Shown: piece by piece, positions 1 through 14,500 of the stretch
Numbering within the stretch: position 1 is the first letter of the stretch
Layout: each line of letters opens with the position of its first letter
Assembly (NCBI GenBank): GCA_903813345.2
Contig: CAIIXF020000006.1
Location: forward strand, 10,542,348-10,606,347
DNA: 64,000 bases
Source of the DNA: Owenia fusiformis
Lineage: Eukaryota; Annelida; Polychaeta; Sabellida; Oweniidae
Direction of reading: 5' to 3'
The notes under the pieces: model-generated
Databases searched by the model: none
What the model was told of the DNA's origin: nothing
Seen by the model: the letters and a program-made list of their open reading frames with translations, nothing else
Program-made: the position numbers and the translations under genes

Positions 1-1927
1 TGATATCTAAAGCTTGATTTTTGTATTTTCTGTCTTGATTATTCTAGAAAATTTAAATATACAATTATAAGTGTTTTTCTTGTTCCGTTTCTTGTTTACT
101 ATGGCAGAGTCACCTGTTGTGAGGTCATTAATATAACCATGATTCGCTGTGGGTAATTGAGTTTTTTTGATTTACTCATCCACATGTAGTATATACTATA
201 GTATGTCCAATGTGGGTATCGCTCTAATCATGAACATCATTTATATATTTAAATAAACTGAAAGCTATGCTCTAAGACTTGTTTACTATTCCTTTGCCAT
301 TAATATTTTCACAATATCTTATATATTTGCGGTTATTTAAATAAAATGAACAAAAATGCAAACCCCAACATCTCTTATATAGTCTCATGCAGCTTATATA
401 GTACACATTAATGATTTTGCCCTCCATAGACTCAATGGAATTGTCTTGCAACAAGTCATTGACTTCCTTGCCCATTTTATCTATTCCACCAACCTTATTT
501 TGAAAGAATGGAAGGAGATATATTATTAATGATATATAATGAAAAGGATAACAAAAAGCTGCATAACATATTTAGCCTAATGTGTGGTGTTGAAATTATG
601 AATTTCTGATGTTAATTATTAGTGTCATCACTAGGATACAAGATGCCTTTTGACTTGTTATAATGAAGTAATCTCCCAATATGTCTGTATTTCTGGAATT
701 ATTTCCTCAAGCATGCTGAGAATGATGATTGATTCTAAGTTTTCATAGGTCAGTGTGACCTATAGGTCTGAAATCATCAGCTGGTGTACTTCTCCCTTAC
801 TGGGATCTATCGTGGTTTATATTGGCAATTTCAGAGATTGTCTATAGTTGGAAGAAAGGTGATATGATGAGTATTAGAATGACAAGCATATGACACTTTA
901 TACTTTGAGTTTCAATCACTCAGATAGCACCAACACGCATCTTTAATATGCTTTTTTTTATCTACATATTCAAACATTTTGGGAACCCATCACAATTGAG
1001 TCTGATTTGAGTTGCTAGCTTTATTTCAAGTTGATCCCTCTTGCAAGGAGTATGTATAAATGCCATCATATTTGAAATCTCATAATTTTGAAAAGTTAAA
1101 TGACAGCTTTGATGATATTGATTTTCAATTGTTCTCATCATCCTTCCATCTGTGTCTCATTAAGGATGTTCTGATCATATTAGGGTGACCTTACAATGTT
1201 ATGAGCCATCACTTGTTTCTACCAAATGAAGTAACAAACGGGCCCATCTCACTTTCATCCATTTCCAAACTTTTGTTTGAGAGAGAATGAGGGGGGGGGG
1301 TTGTTAAAGACAACATTACAGGCTTTCAAATATTATGAGGCAGGAATTGAAGGAAGATGTTCTAGCAAATAAGAAGGAAAATTGTGAACAGGATTATCTG
1401 ACTAATTCTAAGGTTATCAGGGTAGAATGATCTAGGCCTGCTGAGCATAAGGACAATTATTATGATATATCTGTTATTTGTTCAGATGCTGTTATTTGTT
1501 CAAAGGCAAACCAGAATATAAACTATCAGGATTTGTCTAACTATTGCTCCACAATTCATCTTTATCTATTTGATTCATCAATGTGTTTTGTATGATTGAA
1601 TGAATTCAGTGATATAAGAGTTTGCTGTCAGTCATACTCTGAGTATTAGAGCCTAGTATATTAGCAGATGAAGCTCTCTTTTAAGGTAGAAAAATCAAAC
1701 TTTTTGAAAGGGTACCTTTATCAGAACCTTCTGTGATATTTTATAACATTCACTGCATTATCAGTGCTTTTTAAGTACTTCTACTTCTTAGATATGACAA
1801 TGAGGTGAATAACTTACGTCATAGGTACTTCCTTTGTTTACTTAGTTAGTAAACATTTTTTCTGAGAATTTCATAGATATGAATGTGTATCTTGGATATA
1901 GGAAAGAATGCCATGATTAATAGAGAA
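1..1927. other. Non-coding AT-rich DNA upstream of the MOB2 exons
   Basis: I see no exon, RNA gene or clear repeat family here. The longest open frames are short and AT-driven, without splice context or recognisable protein. There is a poly-G run at about 1291-1300. The stretch may be intergenic or part of a long first intron of the MOB2 gene downstream, whose start exon I could not place. Confidence 0.5.
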
Positions 1928-2353
1928 TATCCTATGATTTATGAGTGATATGATTTTTATCCACGAATGGATATGATATCTGCACGAGCGAGCGTAGCGA
2001 AAGAGTGCAGATATCAATATCCATGAGTGGATTAAAATCATATCACGAGTAAATCATAGGATGTTCTTTTTATTCCATAGTTAAAGTCATCATCAGAATC
2101 CTCGGAAATTAAGTTATTTAATTTGAATTTCCAAACGATCCGGCGATGTTGACACTTAGCCTCGTTTTGAGGCTGAAGTAGCAAAAATCCATAAACCATC
2201 GCATACGACGTCGTATGTCATGGCTAAAAAAACATATGTTATGGTTAAGTGAAAATTTGTCAAAAATATCATATTTTACCACTGATTACAAAAATACCGT
2301 TTTTATTTTCACATGTTATCCTATGAATATCATGCTAACTATGGAATAAAAAG
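1928..2353. mobile_element. Fold-back / MITE composite
   Basis: Two inverted-repeat structures abut. The first is a hairpin with arms of about 58 bases (about 1928-1985 and 2003-2062) around a GC-richer loop of about 17 bases. The second is an element with an 18-base terminal inverted repeat, CTTTTTATTCCATAGTTA at 2066-2083, with its exact reverse complement at 2336-2353. Between these lies a perfect 16-base palindrome, CATACGACGTCGTATG (2202-2217). No transposase frame is present, so this is a non-autonomous element or a nested pair. Confidence 0.7.
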
Positions 2354-5300
2354 AAATATGACTTAGCCTAGAAATGGCGACCTCATGCAAAAGATGAATT
2401 AAGAGGAGAAATGAAGATGTTCATCAAGGATCCAAAAATTATATTGATATTATCATCCACCTGAATATAAAAGTATGAGGGGTCTCTAATAAGTCATTTA
2501 AGTTTTGCTTTCAATAAGGCTATGAACCAGTAGGATACATGAAAACTTAAGTATATGAAGTCCCATGTAATTAGGGCATGTATAGATATAAGATGATCTG
2601 AAGATTGAGCCATCATATCTGATGATTTCAAGTCTTGTGACAAATAACCATGGCTTGTCAGATGTTGGTTATAATTTGCTATCATATGACATATATCTCA
2701 AGTCTTTGTTTACATGTGTTCACCTCACACATGAGGATCTCTTCTCACACCTGCTTTTAAGTAAAAAATGACATAATATAGAGGATTTTCACAATGGGAC
2801 AATTGTGAAAGTATGATGAAATATTTATATTTGAAATTCATATTTCCTCAATGAATATAGAAATTGATTCAAGGGTTATTTTATTGGTTAGATACCAGCT
2901 TTTATCAGTATGTATTTGTAAAATTAACAGGTATCAAAGTCACAAGTTGTGTTCATGAGTGTTGTGGTCTCAAATCACCAACTGTTTCATGATAATTTAT
3001 CACGTTATACCTGTCAAAATAGCACACGTTTAAAACTTGTTTTGTTGCATTTTGCCAATGATTTTTTCACCTGATTTATGATAGACCCACTTCTAAGTAA
3101 TTTACAGTCTATTTTTTGTCACATGAACTGTTTAAAAATGGGCTCGGCTGTCTGATAACAGTATAAGCCAATGATTTGCAAGGTCAAAGATTTGGAATTA
3201 TCGGCCCATCTTATCCAACCAATAACAGTTTAACGTACCTGGCCAGGTGACTCTATATGTACACAAGCGGTAAGTCAATAGTATTACTTAAGGGAGAATA
3301 ATCCCTACTTAACTCAATGGATAAGGCCACAAAGAGAGTCCTTTTATAAAATATTTGGCACTGTTGTGTATAAATGTGTATATTCATGTGTTTAGAACTA
3401 TACGGTTTATAAATAAATCTAGATTTTGAAACCACTAAACTAATTAGCTGGAAGTCATCGCAATTCTTGCTCTTATTTTAGTCTTGAATGTAAACAGAGG
3501 AAATAGCATAAAAACCAAGGAAGCCTTAAAAGTAACTCTACGTTTCAAACACCTTCATTTTCTACTATAGGACTGGCTGGTAAACATGTTTATCATCAGA
3601 GATAGTAATTAAAGTTTTATCAAACGTTGGTACAATACTGATGTACGAGGATCACATGCTATTAGTTGGAGTCCTTTTATGACTCACACACCGTCATATG
3701 CGATCGATCTGCAAAATTGCTTCACATCCGATCAGTGAATGTCTTTTGCGAAGAAACTCATTTCAACACAAAGGCAAAAAAACAAAACTAGAAACTAAAG
3801 AAACCATCTGCTGCTGATTGGGATTCACAAATAGCCTAAACATATTCTATATTAGTTCATACTAATCATATGATCTTGAAGAACATAGGTGAATGAAGAT
3901 AAGTGAAGGGTTCTAAGGAATATTCAGGGATATCTAAGATTCTCAGAATTAAGGATCTTTACCTAAAGACCATATCATCTACTGATCAGGGTAATTCAGT
4001 GTAAGGATAGTGTTATAGGATAGTGTTATAAAGACAGATTGGGACAATGGGTGATCTTGGTGTTTCAGCTGGTGTTATGGTCAGCTTGGGAAACAAGAGG
4101 AGATATTTCTGGTCTTCTATTAAACTTTACCTCTGGTGAGTAATGATATTTTGCATAAACTTAGTCTGGTACCAAGTCTCCGCTCTTTCTACAAGTCTAT
4201 TGTCTGATATTTTCCTAGCCAGCCTGTATAAGAGAATGTTGGGGGTGATGTAAGACTATTTATTAGTGATTCATTAAGTACAAGATTATATCCCAGCCTA
4301 TTCTTAGTCCAAGAGTATTCCACTGATTTCCATGTCACATAAACAGTGGTAAGTGGTGAAGAATGATCGCATTCATTCAAATAAATGTCCTATCTTTGAT
4401 TTATTATCATTTTTAAGACCCCGGTTTTTTGGTTGAAAACTCTGGTACAACACATCAATATACTGCAATCTATGTTCTGTTCAATCACATTTGTAAAATT
4501 CTACAATCTTATGTAATTATCATTGGCTATTGGTCAAGGTTAAAATCAAATTCTGATAAAATAAATAAATCTTTCTAACACAAACACCAAATGCTATAAG
4601 TTGCTGTAATAGCAGTTAGATCTATTTAATTAAGTCTAGATGCATCCTGTTATTGTAAAAGAACGGAAATAATTCAACTTAATTACCATGTTTTTCAAGG
4701 ACTGTGATTATACTCTATGTTTTATAGAAAGCTAACCATGCATGTTAAGATATCAAAACTTGCAGATTCGGCAAATATGCTTTAACATTGTAAATATTAA
4801 GATATTTCCTTTTTGGCGATTATTCCAAATGTCTAGTAGAGCTTATTGAACAAAGAGTTCCCCATGAATATAACAGAAGTTTGTTGACCTTCATTTGGAC
4901 AAGGCTTTAGGCCTTTGGGAATCAGATCCAGATTTATACCCTGAATGGCTGATGTTTGTGAATATGTTACCCTGTATTTTGACAAGGTCATATGCAATTA
5001 GCTCTAAATTTACATAATATTGACAAGTGATATATGCAGCTCAACCCACACAGTTTAGAATTGTTTTGCTCTGTGATATAGCACAACTTCAGAGAGCCAA
5101 ATACTTCAATTCTTATTTGAATTTCCCAGAGAAAGATTGCAGAGTCATTCAATAATGATATACATTTTTTTTTATATAAGTTTTGGAAAAGCTATTAAAG
5201 CTACCCATTGCATTCAATTGGCTTAATTCTTAAGAGAAACTTTTGACCATATTTTTCTCAAAGGGAAACAAAATCATATAGAGCAATTTTATTGGATGGT

Positions 5301-8300
5301 CTGGTCAGTATACAGATAGAGTTAGTTCAATATATTGTAATTAGGTCCACAATCAGTAATGATAATTCAATAGAATTGATTCTGGGAGGAAATGCCATGT
5401 ACATCATTCATTAGTCTCTAATTAGCAACAAGCCGTACTTCATCAAATGGACAACATTCATCAAAGGATGAATGATTAGGGAGGAGAAGAATCAAAGGGT
5501 ATTGATGTAGATAAAAACCATGTGATGTCCATGTATATATTTAGAAAACACAACATTGGTAAATAAAGCGTGTGAATCATCTGCTCATAATGTGAGGTCA
5601 CCTTTATAAACTGACCATGCCCTCGCATATACAAAGTATATTGCAGTTAAGAGATCTAAATTGACTCCTGAAGGAGTAGTCTCCTGAAGGATGTGATGTT
5701 AAAAATTGTAGCCAGACTTCACTTAGATCTCCTGGCAAAATATCAAAATGGGGATACATCTCTGCAATCTCTTTTATATATAATGGACTAATAAACCAAC
5801 ATTGACATTAAACCAGCAATTAGCACAACCTGTATGTTATCAAAGGAATGCCAACATAATCTGTGTTTCTAAATTGGTATCATCCTTGACCTGACACTTA
5901 TCTATCTCAGACACCAGAGACACTTGTGTCTAGTTATATAGCTATTCACGTTTTTTTTCAATGTGTTCATTCAGGACATTGATTCCTCTTGTTTTGGGTG
6001 TTCAGAATGTGGTAGGGTGGATGGTATAGTACATTTCAAGACACTGATTTCTGGATACAATATGATCACTCCTGATATGTGATGTTTCTGATATGTTAAG
6101 ATATTAAATCAAAACTTGCTGATTCAGAAAAAATAGCCTTGCATTATTGAAATATTTACTTAAAGGCAAATTCTAAGATGTTTCCCTGAAACTGACAGGC
6201 TAGTTATGCGGATTACTTCAGATGAACCCCCTTCTCAGGACACTGATTGCAAAATTAGATCAATTTTATCTTCGATTTCTTGTTGATTCGAATCCTTGAT
6301 GTCAAAGGAGTTAGTAATTTCTGTATCCTCTAGGGTATGTTTATGGGTAATGTAGTTACAAGACCCATCAAGTTCTCTGCTCGTTTTTTTCTCAGATTTG
6401 AGCAAAATTCTGTCTGACTGATTCAGTACAAGGGAGAAAACTGCAATATCATTGTTTGGGATTTGGTGTTTGTTCTTCTGTTGACTGGTTGTACTTCATA
6501 ATGTTATATTGTCATCAAAGTATTGATTCAAAGTGGTTAAATTAGACCAAGTTTACCACTAAATATAGACATGATGGTTCAGGAAATATAGGCACTGTAC
6601 TTCAAGACATGCAACTGAATACATAACACCATTCTATATTAGAATGAATGTAAAGCCCACAGCTTGTACTCCTGATTGCATTCTTTGTGATAATGTATAC
6701 ATGCACCAATTGTTTCAAAGCTTCAGCGCTCAGATTTCTAATTACTGAAAAGGTCACTTCATTATTGTTATAGTGAAACATATGTTTTCTTTTCCTCTGG
6801 GATTATCTTACTAAACTAATGGATTCCTATTTGTACATATCTGATACCAGGGGATGTTACAAAACAGTTGAGCTCAGTTCATATGGGAAAACTCCCAAGT
6901 GGCATGTTTTGTTAGATTGAACAACCATTGAATCCTAATCAAATGGGAATTGAGAACATGTAATGTTTGTGTAATACCTGGGAATAACATACGAACTCAA
7001 GATTACACTAATGAACTATTTAGCTTCAGAGATGTTACCTTTTCTATCATTAACCAAAAGTTGGGTTGCATTTCAGCAAAAATGTCATTTCAAGTGGTGA
7101 CATATTGTTCATGATGGTGTCCAACTTTTTTATGGATGGTGTTCAGCAGTTGGCAATCAGAGTTTGGTGGTTGGCAATTAGAATTTGGGCATCTGTTACA
7201 AATGGCAGGTGGTAACATTGCCTGTTAATGCCTTGTTATTTATGCATTCTGTCATATGAGTTCCATCATGATGAATAGATATTCAGTCATAATATGACCT
7301 ATTTCATCAATTATGTAGTTGTAATCATTAAAATTTGACAAAGATACTTATCATGCATGATCTACCTTCGATCTTAAAAAATCGGTTTTTATTTTAAATA
7401 CAAGAAGCTTGTCAACAGTTTATTATAGATGTAGATGTCTGGTGGTTTTCAATTATTTCAGGAGATGAACAACAGATAGGTATTTTGTTTCAGTTTGAAT
7501 TCAATAACAATGTAATTTGAATCTGACTGTCAGTAGTTGATTCTGATTGTAATTGTTTTAATGTCAATAAAATATTTTGTGACATGTGTTGCTAATACCA
7601 TTCTTTTCCCTTACTGAACTGGATACCTTTAGATATCAACATTTAATTATGTTAGTTAGATATCCCATTGATTCCTATGTTATCTTAGAACCCCTTATAT
7701 GAATATTTCTCAAAGTAAATAATTAATCATAGCAGTGTTCACTTAATATTGTGAAAAATGAAATTATATTGTAACTCTGTCAATATTCCTTATCAATTTT
7801 ATCCAAACGTCCGTAAAATAGAGTAAAACAATATTTCTGACATCAGATCCATTTATAGCAAGTAATGTCAACATCTCTAGGATGATTCATCGTTTGATGA
7901 TGTTGCTATGGTAATAAACTTACAAAAGTTAATTTGTATTTCTGCATATATTACCATTCGATTTTTACAATTTGGATTGATATATAGGATTATTTCAATT
8001 ATTCACTGACGCTGGTGACATCACTGACATCATATCTATTTGTTCTTAGTCATTCAAGGAAATTAATTGAACATTATAGGAAGTGCATTGCCAAAGAGAC
8101 AAGTGATTCATTGAGGCAATATGGGCAATCAGACTATGAGGAATATTTATTTTGAATATTAGTTTTTCATATCTCGGAAAGTGATTAGTCCATAAAGTTA
8201 TATGCATGAAGGAATGTGTGAATGAGATAAATCTCCAATATTTCAAATGAACCATCCTGCCACTAAATTTTGTTGATGATAATATTATAGATTTTCAATG

Positions 8301-8577
8301 TTTTTGTGGCCTTGATTAAGATTACTTAAAGCATTTAGGCCTCAGATTTCAAATATGCTGATTATCTAACAACTAATTTATAAACATGCATGTTATTTGA
8401 ATCAGCCAGTTTTTATCAATTTTTCATCCTCCATGGTTCTCGAAACCAAAAAGGAACATCTCAAGACTGTAAATGGGTTCATAATTATTTTTCATCTGAT
8501 TGTGACATCAACATAAGTTTTACACACTACTGTATATACTCAATATCTAAATTCTGTTTTTGTCTTGTGTCTTCCAG
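2354..8577. other. Long non-coding stretch before the first visible MOB2 exon
   Basis: No exon with family similarity was found. This is probably intron or 5' flank of the MOB2 gene. A start exon that ends two bases into a codon, to match the acceptor at 8576-8577, should lie here or left of the window. I could not identify it with confidence. No tRNA or structured RNA was recognised. Confidence 0.45.
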
Positions 8578-11500
8578 GAAAGGCAGGCGTAAAGAGAAGG
8601 ACTCTCCTTCACCACAAGCAGAAGAAACCAAACAATACTTAGGAGAAAACTTTGTGTCTCAGCGATCAATCAATGTTGACCTGTGCAGACTGTCAGAAAT
8701 CCCTGAACACCTAGACACAAATGAGTGGCTAGCTACAAATAGTAAGGATAATATACAGTTAATAATTGATTGATGAGTCTTGCATCTACACCCTTTACCC
8801 CCCTAGACTATGGAATTGAAATCCAGATATTAAGATGAAAATACAGTAGTTCACTTTTATTACTACTTTTGTTTTATCCTGCTTGAATAAGTTAATAGCG
8901 ATGCAAACCTCTTTAACTGCATGTCTAGGAGTCAAATTAAATGATTAATCACTAAAATTTGGGATCATTTCAAATTATCAATGAGTTTTTTCTGCAAAAA
9001 GATATTTAGTAAGAATGTGAAAAGCCCTCTTTTGTTTGTAAAAAACTGAAATCTACATGAGTACTATGCTGTCATTTTAATACTCATACTTATTTAGTTT
9101 CAACAACGTTGGAGCTAGGATCTCATATTTTTGATTAATTTATGTTAAACGGCAGTTGATTTCGATGCAGCCCCTTTTTGTGCTAATCTATCATGTATAT
9201 GTCTTGATGTAAGTGTATTGTGTTTGTGTACATTCAACTGCTATCAGAAATGACGTTTGAAATTAAACAGTTGCCAAGAATTCTGTTTGAGTGCCTCTCC
9301 TTGGAAACCATAGATTCTAAAGTGGTATTGTAATATGATTGTTCATTTCATGTTATCTTGTTCTCAAACTATTATAAATCACTTATATTTTTATTATGCT
9401 CATTTTTATGTTTCAACTTCCTGGTATAAAAGTAACCAATCAATGGCATCCTTGATATTGAGAATAAAACAACATCACCTGAACCTTTTTTGTTCATAAT
9501 TTATCAGTCTATGCTAGATACGTGTCATTGCGGTGAGTGGGGTGAGATGTTATTAAAATCCAGTCTCGACTTTGATAAGATAGGGCGTACTTGAGAACTG
9601 AAAGTTAAGGTTAAGAGAAAGTGGATTAGACATTCTATTATTAGGAGGCCCTTCCAAGGGGCCTCCTATAGTTTTTGTAGTTATTCTTCTTCTTCTTCTT
9701 CTTCTTCTTATTAGACTCCAGATGAAATCTGGAGTCTATTGTTTTCGTCAGTTTTCTTATTATTCTTTTTCTTCTTATTATTATTATTATTATTCTAAGC
9801 AAGTTTTCTCAATAACCGTAAGGTTTTCAGTAAAGTCAGTCATTTGGTCAATTTAGGTCCAGAATCTAGTTCCTCGGAAATTGGGTCAAATTTTTATCTA
9901 GGTCAAAGGTCAAGAACTAGGTCAAATCCAGTACTTTGTCACTTTTTTCGATTTTCTCGGTCGTCCTTCAATATTTTCGATCCGGGTTTTTTTCATTGTG
10001 TTCCTTATAAAAAAGTAGGAAACCTAGGGTCGATTTAGTTTTTTGATATCTCAAACCGATTTCGAGATATCAGTGTCCGAAAACGAGGTCCAAAAAAAAG
10101 TTCTCCGAATCAAATGTCCAGGATATTATTCTTATAGGATATTTTCTCAGGATTCCGAATCTGAAAACAAAATTTGGATCTGACTTCCGGTTCGGAAGTT
10201 ATGGCGTTTTGAAAACCCAAAAATCGCTAAATTTGGTGCCTATGTTAAGTCAATGGGAAAAAATATTTTTTTGAAGTGAAAAATACGGAATATAGACTGA
10301 GTTCAGCTTCATATAATCAAAGCCTTTAAAAGAAGGGGACCTCAAAAGCCATCTAGCTTCACAATTTTGACACCGAAATGCCTAGGTCAAAATCTAGGTC
10401 AAATTCATAGGTTTTTCTTATTTTTTCGATTCTGACACTACACTTTAATTATATTCTTCGAAATTGTGTATACATGTAGCCAAGAATATGCTAATAGTGT
10501 TAGCCTTTTGCCGTCAGAAAGTATTTTGACCCACTTTTGAGATATGGTGTCCGAAAAGTAGGTCAAAATAAAAAGTTCTCCAAATTGAATATATGAGTTA
10601 TGAATTAAGGGTAGAATTCTGTCAGGAATCCGAATCTGCAAACCAAATGTCGATCCGACTTCAGGTTCGGAAGTTATGGCGTGTCCGAAAAGTAGGTCAA
10701 AATAAAAAGTTCTTCAAATTGAATATATGAGTTATGAATTAAGGGTAGAATTCTGTCAGGAATTCGAATCTGCAAACTAAATTTCGATCCGACTTCCGGT
10801 TCGGAAGAAATGGTGTGTCCGAAAAGTAGGTCAAAATAAAAAATCTCCAAATTTAACGTATGAGTTATGAATTAGGGGTAGAATTTTGTCAGGAATCCGA
10901 ATCTGCAAACCAAATTTCGATCCGACTTCCGGTTCGGAAGTGATAGCGTTTTGAAATTTTGAGAAAAATCGATCTGATGGTATCCTGATAGAAAGTCAAG
11001 AGTAGAGAAGAAAATATTGAAAAATTCATCCATCCTTCCTATCTCATCCTACCCTATCCTTCCTATCTATCCTTCCTTCATATCTTTTCCTTCCTATCCT
11101 TCCTATCCTATCCTATCCTTTCTTCCTATTCTATTCTATCCTATCCTTCTTTCTTATTCTATCCTATCGTTCTTTCCTATTCTATCCTATCCTACCTTCC
11201 TATTTTATTTATCCATCTCTTTCTAGATGACTCAGCTTATTTTGGATGACTCGGCTTATTCTGGATGACTCGGCTAAAAAAAGTCTAGATCTGGAGTCTG
11301 AAATTGAACTTCGTTCAATTTCCAAAATCTAGTTATTATTCTTTTTAGCATTTTTTCTCCTACTTCTAGCTAGGTCTGAATTAACTCTTATATGCTCCTA
11401 CTAGGGACATGAGCTGGACTTGTCGGGAAATTAGTTCATATCTAGGTCAAGGTCAAAGGTCAAAATCTAGGTCAAATCTAAGTTTTTTTAAGTTTCTCAG

Positions 11501-14500
11501 ATTTTGTCCTCATACTTCATTATTTCTTGCGATGAATTAAAATGTAACTAGATATAAGCATTCTCTACAAATTGTCCACTATATGTACGCGTTAATTTTT
11601 TACCGTTTTTGAGATATTTGACGTCAAAAAACGGTCAAAAAAGGTCATTTTTCAACTTGCTTCAATTTGACCAATTCTTTTTTTAAAAAGCATCTACAAA
11701 GTCTCAGGAGTTCAAATCTGACCTCAGATTTGACCTTTGACCTTTAGTTGACCTTCTGTGACCTTCGAAAGGTCAAAAAAGTTGATTTTTCAAATTGATT
11801 TTTTGGATTCAAATTTAGGTCAGCTTAATCACAAAGGACATACTGAGCTCTGAAAAAGTAAAATTTTCAAGGTCAAAGGTCAAGGTCATCAAATAAGATA
11901 ACAAACTGTGCTATCTAAGTTTCTCAAAATTCGAGACTACAAATCAATATTTTTGGTTGAAAGTCAGAATATATATTCCTCTAGAGGTACTACACATATT
12001 AGCAATTGACTATCTATTAAAATTTTACACCAGTTTTGAGATATAAGAGCTCAAGAACTGAAAAAAGGTCAAATTTCGAAAATTTTGAAGGTCAAATTTC
12101 AACTTGCTTCAAATTGACCAAATGTTTTTTTAAAAAGCATCTACAAAGTCTCAGGAGTTCAAATTTGACCTCAGATTTGACCTTTGACCTTTACTTGACC
12201 TTCTGTGACCTTCGAAAGGTCAAAAATGTGGATTTTTCAGATTGATTTTTTGGATTCAAATTTAGGTCAGCTTAATCACTAAGGACATACTGAGCTCTGA
12301 AAAAGTACAATTTTTAAGGTCAAGGTCATCAAATTAGGTCACAAACTGTGCTATCTAAGTTTCTCAGAATTCAAGACTACAAATCAATATTTTTGATTGA
12401 AAGTCAGGATATATATTCCTCTAGAGGTACTTCACATATTAGGAATTGACTATCTATTAAAATTTTGCACCAGTTTTGAGATATAAGAGCTCAAGGACTG
12501 AAAAAAGGTCAAATTTCGAAAATTTTCAAGGTCAAATTTCAACTTGCTTCAAATTGACCAAATGTTTTTTTAAAAAGCATCTACAAAGTCTCAGGAGTTC
12601 AAATTTGACCTCAGATTTGAGCTTTGACCTTTACTTGACCTTCTGTGACCTTCGAAAGGTCAAAAATGTGGATTTTTCAAATTGACTTTTTGGATTCAAA
12701 TTTAAGTCAGCTTAATCACAAAAGACATACTGAGCTCTGAAAAAGTAAAATTTTCAAGGTCAAAGGTCAAGGTCATCAAATTAGGTGACAAACTGTGGTA
12801 TCTACGGGGCCTCCGTAAGATTGCTTGCAATCTTAGATCGTTAGATCTCTAGTTATCTCTATATAACATGTCTAACTTCTAGCTACTCTCACTTAATAAA
12901 TGCTAATTGCAGATATTCAAAAGATTGGGTTTGTTAGAGCATGAGTGCAACATTTTACATCACATTCTCTCACAAGATTGACTATATCAAGTCATACATA
13001 ATGTTTTTAAATTTGGAATATGATATTCACTTTTTGTATCTCTTGGTCTACAGAGTCTTGGTTATTACAACCTCATATCATCATTCATAGCACCAGATAA
13101 AAGTGACAAAATCATTGTTACTGGGTTGTAATAATCTTTTGTCATATCAGGGCATGTCGCATTGTATATCATTTTCCTTCTTGTAATTAGCATTAATGTC
13201 CCTATCATTGAATATATACCTGAGGTCTGTCATCAATATAGCCCGAGCTTGCTCCATTGACTTCCATACAATTGCTTCGCTAGGTATGTGAAACTATATT
13301 TACTTGTAATGATGTAGTAATCATAATCACTGATGTTTTTCTGCTTTCAGCCATATCATTCTTCGACCACCTGAACCTTCTGTATGGAGCCATCTCAGAG
13401 TTCTGTACCACAAGCAATTGCTCAGCAATGTCAGGCCCAGACAACATGTAAGTAGTCAATAACAGGTGGTAGGAGCATCTTGGATTTCCAAAGTATGATG
13501 TTTTTGAAAATCAAACTGGGAAACGAGTATGTGGTAGGAGAGGGCGATACAAGAAATAACTGAAGCAAAGTCATACCCATGCAACATTATCAAGCCAATC
13601 TTTTAAAATCCATGCATTTTTCTGTGACAATCTTAGTTATTTTCTTGTCAGAAATTAAGATGTCAGATATGGAGGTCATTGAAGTTCTTCTAATAAGATC
13701 CAGGGTTGAAAAGGGGGATGTTCTCATATTACTTGCTAATAAACATTAAAATCAAACAATTAAAATTAACCCTGTCAAACTCCTCATTGTAAAATTGTGA
13801 CAATATTTGAGAAAGTTACTTTCAACTCGGAACTAGTCCTTGCTACATATTATTTAATCTATTTGGTACAAGTCAGAACCAAATGATGGATTATCTTGAA
13901 CAAAAATGTTATTGATAAAACGAAAATGCTATGTTAGTCTCTTAAGTGTGAATTATCTTTCCACCTGAAAGCTCTCTGATGAATATAACATAGTAACTAT
14001 GGTCACTAAGGTATAATCATCAATGTAATAAGGCCTATCATTTCTGGGAATAAACACTAATGATACCATGCATATGTTTCTTTGAGTTGACTTAATGTTT
14101 ATTATGAATCGATATTTGTACTCAACTCTTATTGCGCAGTTCTCAGATAATGTTCCTAGAGTGTTTTTAGTTGTGTTTTACCTAATTTAGCTGTACTCTC
14201 CCATTAATGATCTCGAATACGCCCCTTGGGGTCTCTTTTCATGTTATTGATAAAATGTTGTATGATGTAATTTTGAATGATGTAATTTTGAATGAATGAA
14301 TTGAATTGAATTGAAATTGAAAAAAATTGAATTGAATTGAATCAGATATCTTGTCGCAGAAGCTGGCTGTTGTAGATATTAGAAGAGAAGACTGCACGAT
14401 TAAAAGAGCTCGTACTTGTATTTCCTTATCTGTTTAATTTGTGTTTTGCATGTATTATTTACTCAGAATTTAATTTTTTACTTTTTTATACTGCAGGCAA

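Larger units (their letters stand above)
9640..12860 (+). mobile_element. 3.2-kb composite repeat in the MOB2 intron
   Basis: The left edge is a near-perfect hairpin built on TAGGAGGCCC...GGGCCTCCTA (about 9642-9668). The right edge carries GGGGCCTCC again (about 12804-12812), followed by a second hairpin, TAAGATTGCTTGCAATCTTA. Inside are a nested element (about 9711-11340) and a three-copy tandem repeat (about 11600-12800). No transposase or reverse transcriptase is visible. Short paired open frames inside it arise only from the tandem duplication. Confidence 0.65.

Noticed and set aside
8390-8577. Extra N-terminal coding sequence of MOB2
   Set aside because: A pyrimidine-rich acceptor TTGTGTCTTCCAG ends at 8577 and the upstream residues have no MOB similarity, so it is intron.
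12036-12685. Twin 69-residue frames as a duplicated small gene
   Set aside because: They are two copies of the 440-bp repeat; the first copy at 11.6 kb breaks the frame and no protein family is visible.
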